Source of the DNA: Amylostereum areolatum
Taxonomy: Eukaryota; Basidiomycota; Agaricomycetes; Russulales; Stereaceae
NCBI GenBank assembly: GCA_012932865.1
Contig: SAXG01000020.1
Location: 186,001-250,000, forward strand
Reading direction: 5' to 3'
Length of the DNA stretch: 64,000 nucleotides
Shown: piece after piece, positions 11,125 to 21,259 of the stretch
Layout: each line of letters begins with the position of its first letter
How positions within the stretch are numbered: the stretch's first letter is position 1
Notes under the pieces: model-generated
Told to the model about the DNA's origin: nothing
Databases searched by the model: none
The model's input: the letters and a program-made list of their open reading frames with translations, nothing else
Made by a program: the position numbers and the translations under genes

Positions 11125-12595
11125 ATGCATCGCATCCAATCCGCTATCCCAGCCGCTGATGATATTTCACGCGTATTACGCTCCATCGCCAACCAACTTT
11201 CCGTAGCGGCGTCCCTCCCCCCCAACATTCTACGCAAAATCATGCTATTTGATGTACAACTCGATCCTATCCGTTTTCATCACTCAGGTCGTTCATCTCT
11301 TGGGTGGCTATCGACGACCATTGTGTGTCGTGATTGGCGTGCGATTGCTCTAGACACTCCCGAACTTTGGGCAAGTTCCGTATCCGCGATACCCGGGAAA
11401 CAACGTCTGTTTTTTGACCGGGCACGTCGGTGTCCTGTGACAATCTCGCTTTCATCTTTTCCGAATCCTCGACAATCCGATGATTTGGGACACGAGAAGA
11501 GTGTTATTCCGTACATTCGCTTCGCAAACAAGCTCGAATTGCACGGGGATATCTCGGTTCTCGGTCTACACAACATCCTTCATCGCAATTGCGCATTCCC
11601 GAGCCTTCGCCACATTTCTATAGATCACATCTCAACTCCTTCATCTCCTGCATTTCTTGTTGGAACAGAACAGTTTCATATAGTCGCTTCTAGCTTGTCC
11701 ACAATGCATCTTAAAAACTTGTTCGTGTCATTCTGGACTCCAAGCTTACAAAGTTTATCGGTGACGAGCGACGACTACAACGAAACCCCGGGTATTCTAT
11801 CATCATTCATGCTTTCTTTGCAATCGTGTTTATCTCTCGAACGTCTCACGATCTGGAACTTTATTCATCCTTGCGACACCAACTCGCGTAACACTTGGTG
11901 CTTCTTCAATAGGTTGAAGTTCTTGCAACTCCACGTCGAACTACCAGCCGCTCTAACCTTCCTTGAACGCGTTCATATACATCCACAAGCATCAATTGAT
12001 GTTCAAGCCGGGTTCTACATATGCCGAAAGGTCCGAAATCCGGTAAGCACACTCGTTAAATCAATACGTGCGTTCATCGTTTGCTCTCCATCTATACAAA
12101 CGCTTATGTTTGAACGTAGTGTCCGCTCATCATCTGATCGCCCCTATCAAGTACATATATATGCAGATCGACACGATAGATTGCTGTACGCAAATCAGGT
12201 TGGACCATAGAAGCCGATGGCCAGGGTATTTGCAGGGAAACGATTCGCAAATATCGCTCTCTGCGCCATATACAGGGTGCTTCGCTACGTTAGCAGCGCA
12301 TATTCGCGACTTGATCGGATTCCCTACAATTGAAACATTGGTCATCTGTCTGTCGGCTGACCCTTCGGAATTGTCAATTGACTGGAGGAGTTTGTTTGAA
12401 GCATTCCCGTCCGTACAACGACTTGTTGTTAATGTGGGATATTATGATCACGCGTGCGATGCTATATTACGGGACGTTCGAAACAGTACGACCCGATACA
12501 CTCCAATTTTACAACGGTCGGCTCCTTCTTTATTACTATACATCGTCCATACACAAAGCGGAAAATCTGTCCGGCTTTCCGTTTCGAACGAATAG
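11125..12595 (+). CDS. F-box-like protein of the basidiomycete leucine-rich type
   Basis: The first ATG of the frame is at 11125. Residues 31-36 read L-P-P-N-I-L and residues 66-82 carry V-C-R-D-W-R-A-I-A-L-D-T-P-E-L-W, the F-box-like signature of a very large agaricomycete family presumed to be SCF ubiquitin-ligase adaptors. After it come irregular leucine-rich segments. The frame closes at 12210, but the expected C-terminal repeats resume in another frame. A 37-nt GTTGGA...TTGCAG intron at 12199-12235 restores the frame exactly, giving exons 11125-12198 and 12236-12595 (477 residues). An intron that short is unusual, so a frameshift mutation is the alternative. Targets unknown. Confidence 0.68.
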
Positions 12596-12950
12596 GATAC
12601 TAGATAGATACCCGTTAATTGACCCTCACACGCGAAAGCGTGCCTGTAGTATGTTACGCAATGAAGAGTCTGTGGGACCTGGACGATTTTGTTCATAATA
12701 GCGCTATCTTATCTTATCTCTAATAATGCCGGCGGATCTTGTGCGTGACCCCCATTTCGTATATGATCCGCATAACTTATGTAATATCCAAACATTTTCT
12801 TCGCTCGTTCGTTTTTCATACCGGTTCATACGTTCATGTCCCGACGCAAGCACAAGTTAAGCTGAGTTGTGACTGCAGATTAACCCAGCTCAACCACAAG
12901 GTATCGCACGTCAAACGGCGTGCTACCACATCATCGAACAACCCTTCCCG
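12596..12950. other. Spacer
   Basis: About 350 bp after the F-box gene. Only short overlapping ORFs are present, and no supported element is seen. Confidence 0.35.
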
Positions 12951-13052
12951 TTGATCATCGCCGTCAGATCTATCGCGGTGGGAAACGTTCACGTTCAAAC
13001 AAAAGTGAATATATCAAGATTACATGTAGGATTGAACTGCTCCGATGTTCGC

Positions 13053-13872
13053 ATCAAACTGATATACGTTCAGCGATGTTGGTCGCTTCAAGAAAATCCT
13101 GGAGAACGAACTCTCTCCACTCAATATTCGTTCGCGCAGCTCGCCGCCCGGTATGCTAGTCGATTGCACTTCATATATCCTTTTCTTTCCTTTTCACGAT
13201 TCTCAAACAGGAATATTCCCAAAAGAAAGCATTTTCGACTCTTATTCCGCGTCAGCACGTTTTGTTAAGAGCAAATGACCACCGGTTGGTAAACCACCTG
13301 ATCACTATGTCGATGCGAGGAGTACGTCGCGTTGCCTTGTCCTCTACCAATCACGTATTGTGTAAATGACCATTGAAACTTTCAGACCGTCAAACGTGCT
13401 ATGCTTATCAAGGGTGACGAATCGCCCAAACTCATATCCGTACCCGTTGACGTGTTCCCCTTCGACGGAGGAGTGGCAATGCCACACGTTCATAACATCC
13501 TTGATACTGACCGTCGCCGTCGTATTATCAGCGATGTGAAAAGTGTTTCTAGTCCGCTCTGCAGACGTGCAACATTCGCCATTTTCCACATCCCGAACAT
13601 GCGTTCGCAAAAATGTTCAAGAGTTATAGACGCACTCACGTCCAGCACGTGTAAATGGCGAGGTCAAATGATAGTCTTCAAGCAAGGATCACAAAATGAT
13701 CAGTTTGTCCATATGAGGAAAAAAGATTTTGGTATGGCCTGGAAAGCGGCTGCAAAGTATGTTTGGTTGCCTTTCTACCCGTTCATATCATTCCTTATAC
13801 TCTACAATCGTTTACAGAGTGGTTGCACCACATGCACCTGCTCCTGGCATCAAGCTTACTCGCCGACAGTGA
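13053..13872 (+). CDS. Unrecognised multi-exon gene, 5' end unresolved
   Basis: The best exon runs from an acceptor at 13382 (actttcag) to a GTATGT donor near 13757, with about 125 codons open. An acceptor (gtttacag) before 13818 adds a short last exon ending at the TGA at 13870-13872. Upstream open segments at 13053-13151 and 13209-13249 join in phase, but with a longer intron and no clear ATG, so the N-terminus is uncertain. The protein has an Asp/Arg-rich patch (D-T-D-R-R-R-R) and a conserved-looking C-K-W-R-G-Q-M-I-V-F-K block. I have a vague memory of similar W-R-G-x-I-L-V-F-K proteins in agaricomycetes but cannot name a family. Confidence 0.42.
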
Positions 13873-14445
13873 ACAAAGTACATTCGAAGCTTACATGACC
13901 ATCTCTGTATACTATGTCTATCGCCAATACACGTCTGGTGGTAAAATCCCGCGTTTGAACTAAGCTCGTCCAAAGCTAATAAACTAGCCATCCTTTTTGT
14001 AAGCGCAATCTTGAATTCTTTGAACCATCTATCTCCCATTCTACGGTTCTCGATGCGTATATTCTAGCTCGCTCCAAGATTCAATCTTCGCCATCACCGT
14101 CCAACTTGCTTCGCAATTAATCCCAGCGACCGAAACCGCTCCTGACATAGCCATGTAACGTTATTTAGCCGAGCACCACCGTGCCGTACTGCTGGACAAG
14201 ATGCGGCGACTATCCGTCCTCAAGCACTATTTGGTAGTTCGTTTGCGTCGACTGTTGTCAACTGACGGGATTAAGCTGCCTTTCGGGATGTTTTCTCTTC
14301 CTTTCTTACGGTACGCGAAAGTTCCGCATAGGCCCAAATTCAGATATAAGTAGGGTCGCCAGAGATTCGCGAACCCAAGCGCTCCGCTGCACTTTCAGAC
14401 CAGCCTTACTCCGGTGAACACCAGTGATCTACACGTCTTATCTTC
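13873..14445. other. Spacer
   Basis: About 570 bp, including an AGATATAAGTAGG stretch near 14341 that may serve as the TATA region of the gene at 14446. No other feature is recognised. Confidence 0.35.
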
Positions 14446-15333
14446 ATGTCTTTGTCGGTACGCCACATACAATCCTCCACGACACCGTCGTCGACTGACG
14501 AATATGTTATGCAGACAATCTCAATAACTGCTATGTCGTTCCCCACCTTTCCTGTATGCTTCAAATTTTTCCATCTGCTCACATCGACCGTGTTTATCGC
14601 TAATTCTCGTCGGCAGCCTACGCATCTCTGCGTGTCCGAGGATCACCTCATCAACTTCGTGTACCATCCTCATATCTTTAACCCCGTCGTCTCTGTCCAA
14701 CCAAACGCCATTCTGTGTCGCGACCAGAAAACAGCCGACGCGTACAACGACTCTATCATTGGACAACTTCCGTCTGCGGCGGTTATATCACAAGCTGGAT
14801 ACACGCGCACCCCAAACTCTGACGAGATCAATCCGTCGACTAGCCAGGTCTCGGATCTTCCTCTCATGGACCTCCAGAGTTCGATGCCTGTCACCGCGCC
14901 GTATCACGACTTGATACTCAAGGTCTACGGCGTATACGAGCTCACAGCATCCCTTCCCAACCATCCATCAGGGCTAGCTGGTCTCAACGTAGGTTCTCGA
15001 GTCGTGGTTACCCTCGCTGACCATGATAGCGGAACAGTTTTCGTACAGTTGGAAGGTGACACATCTGATACAACATGGTCACTCGTTCACACTCTCCATG
15101 CTATCACCGTTGATGAACAAATCATCTATCGTATACAGTTCCCTCTACGACCAGTATACGCGATTACGTTCGATCGATCCCGAGGTAATACTTACGCTGT
15201 ATGCGGGATCGACGCAACCCATTCTCGTATGTCTTTTGTCGATTACGAACTTACCGTTGGCGTACAGCGTAGGTTGGGTGCTCATTGCATGGTGCGGGTA
15301 CCACTCGACGACATGCCTTCTACCGGTTTGTAA
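14446..15333 (+). CDS. Unknown single-exon protein
   Basis: 295 codons from an ATG at 14446. The N-terminal 50 residues are Ser/Thr-rich with a hydrophobic patch (F-P-V-C-F-K-F-F-H-L-L). The C-terminal half is rich in alternating beta-type residues (V-Y-G-V-Y-E-L, R-V-V-V-T-L, G-T-V-F-V-Q-L-E-G), suggesting an all-beta domain. No catalytic motif is recognised. Reading direction follows its plus-strand neighbours, and the frame is long for this base composition, so I take it as a real gene. Function unknown. Confidence 0.55.
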   Translation: MSLSVRHIQSSTTPSSTDEYVMQTISITAMSFPTFPVCFKFFHLLTSTVFIANSRRQPTHLCVSEDHLINFVYHPHIFNPVVSVQPNAILCRDQKTADAYNDSIIGQLPSAAVISQAGYTRTPNSDEINPSTSQVSDLPLMDLQSSMPVTAPYHDLILKVYGVYELTASLPNHPSGLAGLNVGSRVVVTLADHDSGTVFVQLEGDTSDTTWSLVHTLHAITVDEQIIYRIQFPLRPVYAITFDRSRGNTYAVCGIDATHSRMSFVDYELTVGVQRRLGAHCMVRVPLDDMPSTGL

Positions 15334-15434
15334 ACAACCATCCTCATCACATACCTGTGTACAATTATTTACATACCATTGTACTGAATCGCCCACGAGC
15401 TACTTTCTTTGTACCCGCTTTTATTTAGTCTGCG

Positions 15435-16110
15435 TTACCCACACACTATGCACGACGAGAATGTTATCTCAGTATTTTGTTGGACTGGTACGCTTGCCAC
15501 ATGAAAATATTGGAGCAGTTTAAGGTGAGACACTGTCACCGCGTCCGCCGAATCGAGATTTACACAAGAAACCGTGAGCGATGACGCTATCTGACGGAGG
15601 GCTGTCACCAGCGGTCGAACCTCATCCACCATCGAAGTTCTACCGCTTGGAGGTGTATCTGGGACGACGTAACCGTACGTTCTCGTGAGTTTTGAAGCGA
15701 CGCAGAATACCCAGGAACGACACTAATCATGAAGTTGTAAATTAGCATCGACTCCGATCTTAGCAATCGAAACTGTACCTCCTGTTCAAAAGCACAGACG
15801 AGCTCTTGTATAACATCATGCGCGCCTTGAAAGATACTGAGCAAACCTCGAATCGTGCTTGTTTCACGTTCTGTCAAGATTTGCGATGACCGACGAAGGG
15901 CCTCCTGTAGTACACAGTGATGATCGTCAGGCAGCTCTAGCCGGTGAGTGAACCTCGTACCTCGACCTTGCCTTGTATTTGAATAGAATGTAGGGCCACA
16001 CAAGTCGGGGACTTCTGAATATACAACGTGAGAGACTCAGCCAAGATTTGAACAAGCGATTTGTCTATTGGTTGCGCGGATGGGACAGAATTAAGTCGTC
16101 TAGGCACCAT
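15435..16110 (-). CDS. Possible minus-strand gene, mainly helical, partly resolved
   Basis: On the minus strand an open segment (about 15950 down to 15724) encodes a helical stretch (H-H-C-V-L-Q-E-A-L-R-R, then V-C-A-F-E-Q-E-V-Q-F). A 65-nt intron with a GTGTCG donor and CCCAG acceptor joins it in phase to an exon from 15658 to the stop at 15435. An N-terminal open segment with an ATG at 16110 lies upstream, but I could not find a splice that links it without a stop. The gene may therefore be broken or have another first exon. No domain recognised. Confidence 0.35.
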
Positions 16111-16291
16111 TAGCCTCAATTGATCAGGCTGATCAGGTTTCGAAATGCTCGAACGTGTGACGCGTGACGCGTGATTCACCGATGCCTTCGCTTTTCTCCC
16201 CGCTACGCTCACCTCAGAGTCTCGTAGACCTCCAATCGACCTTTTTCCTCTTGCCTTCGCGCTATGTTCTTGCTAACCATTGAGACATCAG

Positions 16292-16930
16292 CGCTCTGGC
16301 AAGCGCGACGACATCTTCTTGGCCATCAAGTACAATGGCATCGTTTCGGTCAATGGCAAATCCATGTAAAACTTACCGTTGGTTTTTAGCTCACCATGGG
16401 AATGATGGCTGAACTAGTGAAGTAAGCATCCCCATCCACCCTCCTCTCCTTCTGACCGAGGTAAGGCAAGGTCAAACAGATCGGAACCCTCCGCCGTGGA
16501 CACGCAGGTCACCCCGTCGCCGCCCTCCAGATTGAATACTCCCCCTTTTCCTCGGACATTGAAAAGGACTCCGTCGGCTATTTCAAGGCCTGCCGCGAGC
16601 TCAGAATCAAAATCACAGCCTGTTACCCGCTTGACCGCAAGCAGCTCAGCGAGTGATACGTACGTTCCTTCCTGTCTCTCCTTCACTCCTGTAAAATGTA
16701 ATTGACGACATGCGCGCGCGCGACAGCATAGCGGCCCGGGGGTCTTCGCGGAGGAGGACGTACGACGCTGGATGCCCCGATTCAGCAAGGAAAGTTTCCC
16801 GAAGATCTTGAGCCTGGTCGACAACATCAATCAAATAGGCGACAAGCACGACCCGACGTCTTGCCAGGTGGTTCTCGCGTGGCTTCTGACATAGGACATG
16901 GATGTCATTCCTGTAAGCCAAGGAGTAATA
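16292..16930 (+). pseudogene. Aldo/keto reductase pseudogene
   Basis: Collinear remnants of an aldo/keto reductase lie in order on the plus strand. They are G-K-R-D-D-I-F-L-A-I-K-Y at 16298; M-A-E-L-V-K then G-K-V-K-Q-I-G at 16403-16485; H-P-V-A-A-L-Q-I-E-Y-S-P-F at 16516; C-R-E-L near 16592; P-R-F-S-K-E-S-F-P-K-I-L-S-L-V-D near 16773; and V-V-L-A-W-L-L followed by a TAG and D-M-D-V-I-P-V at 16868-16911. The segments are separated by former introns and by stops. The N-terminal barrel with the catalytic Asp/Tyr/Lys and the C-terminal NADPH-binding end are missing. The order and spacing match the family well enough to exclude chance. The functional parent would have been a cytosolic NADPH-dependent carbonyl reductase. 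Confidence 0.85.
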
Positions 16931-18300
16931 TTATGAAGTTAGAGGGACGTGACGACGCACGGTTCATTCGCGCGGTGCGCATGCTTTCCCGCCCGCGAGA
17001 CTATCTGACTGATTAATTCGCAGATGTTCGCGCTGGTACTTCCATTAGTTGTGTTGGATGTGTGAGGAAGGAGAAACGGCAGTTAACCCTTCTGTATGTG
17101 CATTCAGGTGAATTCGATGGGAATTGACGGCGTGAGGGTGACTGAGATGGAACGGCGTCGATGCTGGGAGATCGAAAAAGGATGCGTAACAAGTACGGGT
17201 GGGATGGTAGGCGAAATCCCAATTCGGAATTCCTGCAACACTTACAGGTTCCAAAGGCGGCGTACGATGAGGTTGCAAGGGTGTCCAGGCAAGGGAAGCC
17301 AGACGAAATTTTCAACGTTGGGATACGAGTTGAAATGGTAAGCAAAATCGCCGTTCAGAAGGTCCACAACACTCACACGTAATATAAGACAGATACGTCC
17401 ACGTTGGTCGGTGAGGTCGACAACGCTGCAAGGTGAAGAGACGACGGACGAGACGAAAAGCCGAATGTGAGAAGGTCATCAAAATGAACAAGCACCGTTC
17501 GGAACGAATGTGTCGACTGACATCCGGCTCTTGCGAGGAAGTCAACAACGTGGGATATGGTGGGCGCTCGACGTTTAACGACGCACGACGCGTCGCGTTC
17601 GACACGGGTTTGTTCACGCCGCTTTCCAGCCCACCTCACGCGCATTCGTTCCGGTCACTTTTTAACTCTTCCTCAATCTCAACCGTCGTCCTTACTCAAC
17701 GGAAATCAGTCACATGGTGAGGTTTCTTTTGGAACTCATAAAGTACTTAATTTTCTGACCGGGAAAACAGCCGTCGTTCGTAGAATATGCCTTGGTTGGG
17801 TGTCTACCCATACTCGCCGTCGCCCTCATGAGGAGCCACCAAGTGCGTTTGCACGTTTTTGGAAGTTGATAGTAACGAACTATTAACAGGAGAACGTCGT
17901 CTTGAACGCGCAGTTAGCGTTCACGAGGGCTCAAAAGCAGCGCGCGTTCGCGTTCGTTGACAAGCTCTTAAACAAGCTGGTACGTCGGCGGTGTCATGCA
18001 CGCGGCCAAACGCTAATACTGAGGCTTACAGGAGATAAACATGTACCGGTGGAACAAAATTAACGGCACGGTAAGTACTGTTATTATGTCTCATATCTCT
18101 ACTAACAGTCATCACTTCCCGACGCGCACGACATCCTCGCACCGTCCCGCACCTCGTCCCTCGCTACTTTCACTCACACACATACGCCCCTCTCCCCTCA
18201 CATGGGCCCTCGCGCTTACTGTCCCACATACGCACCCGCATAGCAGGCGCCAGCTGATGGTCGGCAAGTTGAGGAGGAGATAAAACTCTTGCGCGAAGAA
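16931..18300 (+). other. Possible eroded multi-exon gene
   Basis: Short open stretches bounded by plausible splice sites lie in order on the plus strand. They include a segment up to a GGTAAGC donor near 17338, an E-N-V-V-L-N-A-Q-L-A-F helix at 17891-17980 before a GTACGT donor, a small E-I-N-M-Y-R-W-N-K segment at 18031-18069 before GTAAGT, and a final E-E-E-I-K-L-L-R-E-E-W helix ending with a stop at 18320. The pieces cannot be joined into one confident frame. Together they suggest a coiled-coil gene that is real but mis-modelled, or decayed. No family recognised. Confidence 0.25.
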
Positions 18301-20012
18301 TGGGCGATTGCGGTTGTATAGAATGGCCTCGTATCTTGTTGTACTATGTGAAACTCGCAGTTGTTTTCAATGTTTTCGGCGACTGACGTGAGTCCGGGCC
18401 TGGGTCGAAGGGAGAGGGAAGCGTACCTGCGATGCTACGCACCGGAACACTCCCCGACAAGTGTTTTGTTGAACTGGTGTACTTGCTATTCATGTTCCGT
18501 ATTGTGCTTTCCACATTGCATCTTAGTTTTCGCACTTCGCATATATTACATAGTATACTATTCGTTGTTGCGTCAACCGGGACCAGGTATGCCCGCAGGG
18601 CCGTGTTTTCCAATTTGCCGATCAGTAATATGAACGTAACATCACGTGGCCTCAAGGAAGCCCGCCTTGAGCGCTTCGGCCCAGTTCGGCCCGGGATCCT
18701 GCTCTCCATCTGCTTTCCATCTTCGTCGTTTCGTGCGGGAAATCGAACGTTCAAGCTTCAAGCATTAAATCAAAGACCTACTCGGATTCACTGAAGTGAC
18801 CACCGGAGTTGAAGTGGCTACTTGGTGACTGCCAATTCTCTTTTCGAGTCTGCTTGTCTGGTTTCATTGACGGCTGGGAAGGGTTGGGAATTGGGCTGGG
18901 TACGGGGAGGCGGGAAGCGGGAAGTGGGAGGCGGATGGGTGCTGAGGTGAGTACCGTCTCGACCTGGACTTCAAGAATCAAATGCGCTGATTGACGCCCG
19001 TATATAATATAGGAAAGTGCACACTCACGGGCGAATTTCCCCGAGAGGCGGCGAGGAGAGGGCGTTCTGGGACTCGTTGGGTAGGTGACTAGGTCTTTCT
19101 GCAACAAACGGATTTGCTAAAGGACACTGACTTCCACAAGGACCTTGATCGGCGACTCTGAAAACGTACCCACATCGACTTTGTGGCCCTGAAATGCATC
19201 GGCCTCTCCTCTTCGTGGGATACGGACGTTGATGTTAGGGCTCGCGCCACGCATTATTGCCGTTCAAGAGAATCTGAAATGCCCAGAATCGACTTCACCG
19301 TATCCATGCCCTCTCCGGTTCAAGACTTACATGCACCTGCACTCTTTATCTTCACCCCTAGTTTCCAACCGTATTTGGCCGGAGAGTTGACCCCCAGAGA
19401 TGACAATGGACGAGCACCCTTTTCGAAATTGGCGCCAAAGGCCCCTGCCGTCGTCGGGACGCTAACGTCTAAAACTCGCTGTATGGCCGTCAGGGGCGTC
19501 TCAATCACCGCTTCGATGTCTCGGGGACGTCGCCTGCCATATTCATATCAGGTTCATATTATGGCTAAGGTCCGTCTTTCTTCATTCTCGGGAGTGCACC
19601 CGAAGTCTGAGTCTTGGGACTGACCGGCGATTCGTTTGAATTCTCGGAGAACTCAGGACGTAACACTTACGACCTCAGACCCCAAGCATCTGCTCTGCTC
19701 TCAACCCGGCCATCATCTCTGCTGTGGATCTCTGAGCTGTATAACGCGCATGCCAGTCATGACCACGAGGGAGACGCAAGTACTTACGACAATACATCAA
19801 CGAGGAACGAACTACATTTATGGGAGAAATGAGGGCCACCACAAGATATGACATCAAGGTGTGCATAGCTCTCGGCCTTTTCGACCGCATGCCTGTGACT
19901 CAATTGACCATTTCGCCGCCGTCCACATCCACACTGCCGCGACCTCGTCAGCTGACCATTTACCACCACGGCCATGGTGCCCCGCCGTCTCAATCTCTCC
20001 GAGCCTGCGAAG
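18301..20012. other. Gene-poor stretch with possible relics
   Basis: No supported gene. Open stretches of 100-150 codons occur on both strands (18432-18794 and 19183-19623 plus; 18778-19107 and 19320-19508 minus) without domains. The minus-strand piece at 19320-19508 is followed by a GTAAGT donor and could be a single old exon. Given the pseudogene just upstream, this looks like decayed coding DNA. Confidence 0.3.
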
Positions 20013-20019
20013 TATAAAA
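20013..20019 (+). promoter_or_regulatory. TATA box of the secreted-protein gene
   Basis: TATAAAA lies 107 bp upstream of the ATG at 20120 and is followed by a pyrimidine-rich, CAAG-containing leader, as in strongly expressed fungal genes. Confidence 0.6.
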
Positions 20020-20119
20020 GACGTCCATGGACTGAGCCATTTCGTCAGATCGTCTCGAACCCCGTTCTCCACTCTCTACTTGCACAACTCTCCCCGCTTC
20101 TAACAAGCTACACACAAGC

Positions 20120-20848
20120 ATGCGCTTCTTCTTCGTCGCCGCCTCTCTCGTCCTTGCTCAGCTCGCTCGCGCCGAGTTCGTGTGCGAGAACCCCACCACG
20201 TTGTCGACCGCAACCGCTGGTAAGGATGGCGAGGTACAGGTCGAGTATTTGCACTGCTCGAACGCGGACTCGATCCGCGCCCAGTCGCAAGTCTTGCGCT
20301 TTGAGAAGCGGCAGGACAATGTCTGCGGCGCTCCTTGTAAGATCGTTTCCGTATATTTCTTCCTGTCCGTTCACTGACCCTGTATCCCGGTACAAGGCGC
20401 TACGAACTGTTTCCCCGGTGCTGTTGGAACAGGCCCCGACCCGAACCAGTGCGCGGTCATCGCAGATGCGTTGTTGTACGACAGCCAGAACGTCGGCGCG
20501 CTCTTTACGATGGACCCGGCCGTAAGTTTTGCTCCCTTCTCTTCACGCTCGGATCCTGAACGCGACGGTGAACCCAAACAGAACAACACGACGATGATCA
20601 CGATGCAGTACCAGAGCTGCAAGACGTTCATCCTCAATCAGGCTGGCACACCTCTCCAGTACTGCCGCACTGCTTGGGTACGCACTATGCGATCATTCTT
20701 GCTTCTCTCATTTGATACTGATACGTTCTTCTCACAGAGCGAGCTCACGAACTACCTCGCGCAGAACTGCCAGGCGACGCAGAACGCGCATGGTGGTAAC
20801 TGTGTTGCTGACGATCAGCGCTGGTTCGTCCAGGTGCAGCACTCTTAA
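20120..20848 (+). CDS. Small secreted cysteine-rich protein
   Basis: Four exons (20120-20336, 20397-20521, 20582-20677, 20738-20848) join in phase to 182 residues. Residues 1-18 form a classic signal peptide (M-R-F-F-F-V-A-A-S-L-V-L-A-Q-L-A-R-A). A Lys-Arg dibasic site near residues 55-57 (E-K-R) is placed like a Kex2 processing site. It would split off a propeptide and leave a mature protein of about 126 residues with roughly seven cysteines (V-C-G-A-P-C, N-C-F, Q-C-A, S-C-K, Y-C-R, N-C-Q, N-C-V), enough for three disulphides. The family is not recognised; it could be a cell-wall protein or an effector-like secreted protein. A TATA box precedes it. Function unknown, extracellular location likely. 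Confidence 0.8.
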
Positions 20849-21259
20849 AGACTGACGCGCCTCTTCCAACTGTGGCGATTCGGCGCATACAGACATGGTC
20901 TGGCCTCCGCGCGCCGTCTCCAGTCATCAGCAGTCTCTCCTTTCCTCTTTCGATATTTGGTTCGATATAATTAGTAAAACATTCTGGGTAGTAGGATACG
21001 TAGGGAATTTGGGACTCTCTTGGACTAAGTAATCAAGTGTCATTTTTTTATGCGATAACTCAGAGATGCTCGTGCTCCGACTGCGAGACTTGGTGACAGT
21101 TGGTGGACAAAATGGTACTTATTGAACAAGGGATCACGTGGTATTCAGAATCTCTATTATGCGCATCGATATCCTCGACTTTTCTTGCACAAGTTGAAGT
21201 TCAACCACGACGACAACGACAGCCTCGCGTCTGCTCTTTAGAATCAAACATCCCAAGCG
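20849..21259. other. Spacer with 3' UTR and promoter
   Basis: About 410 bp between two plus-strand genes. No recognised element beyond AT-rich 3' UTR sequence. Confidence 0.4.

Noticed and set aside
16414..16830. Minus-strand ORF of 138 codons near 16.6 kb
   Set aside because: It lies over the aldo/keto reductase fossil, whose sense strand explains the sequence.
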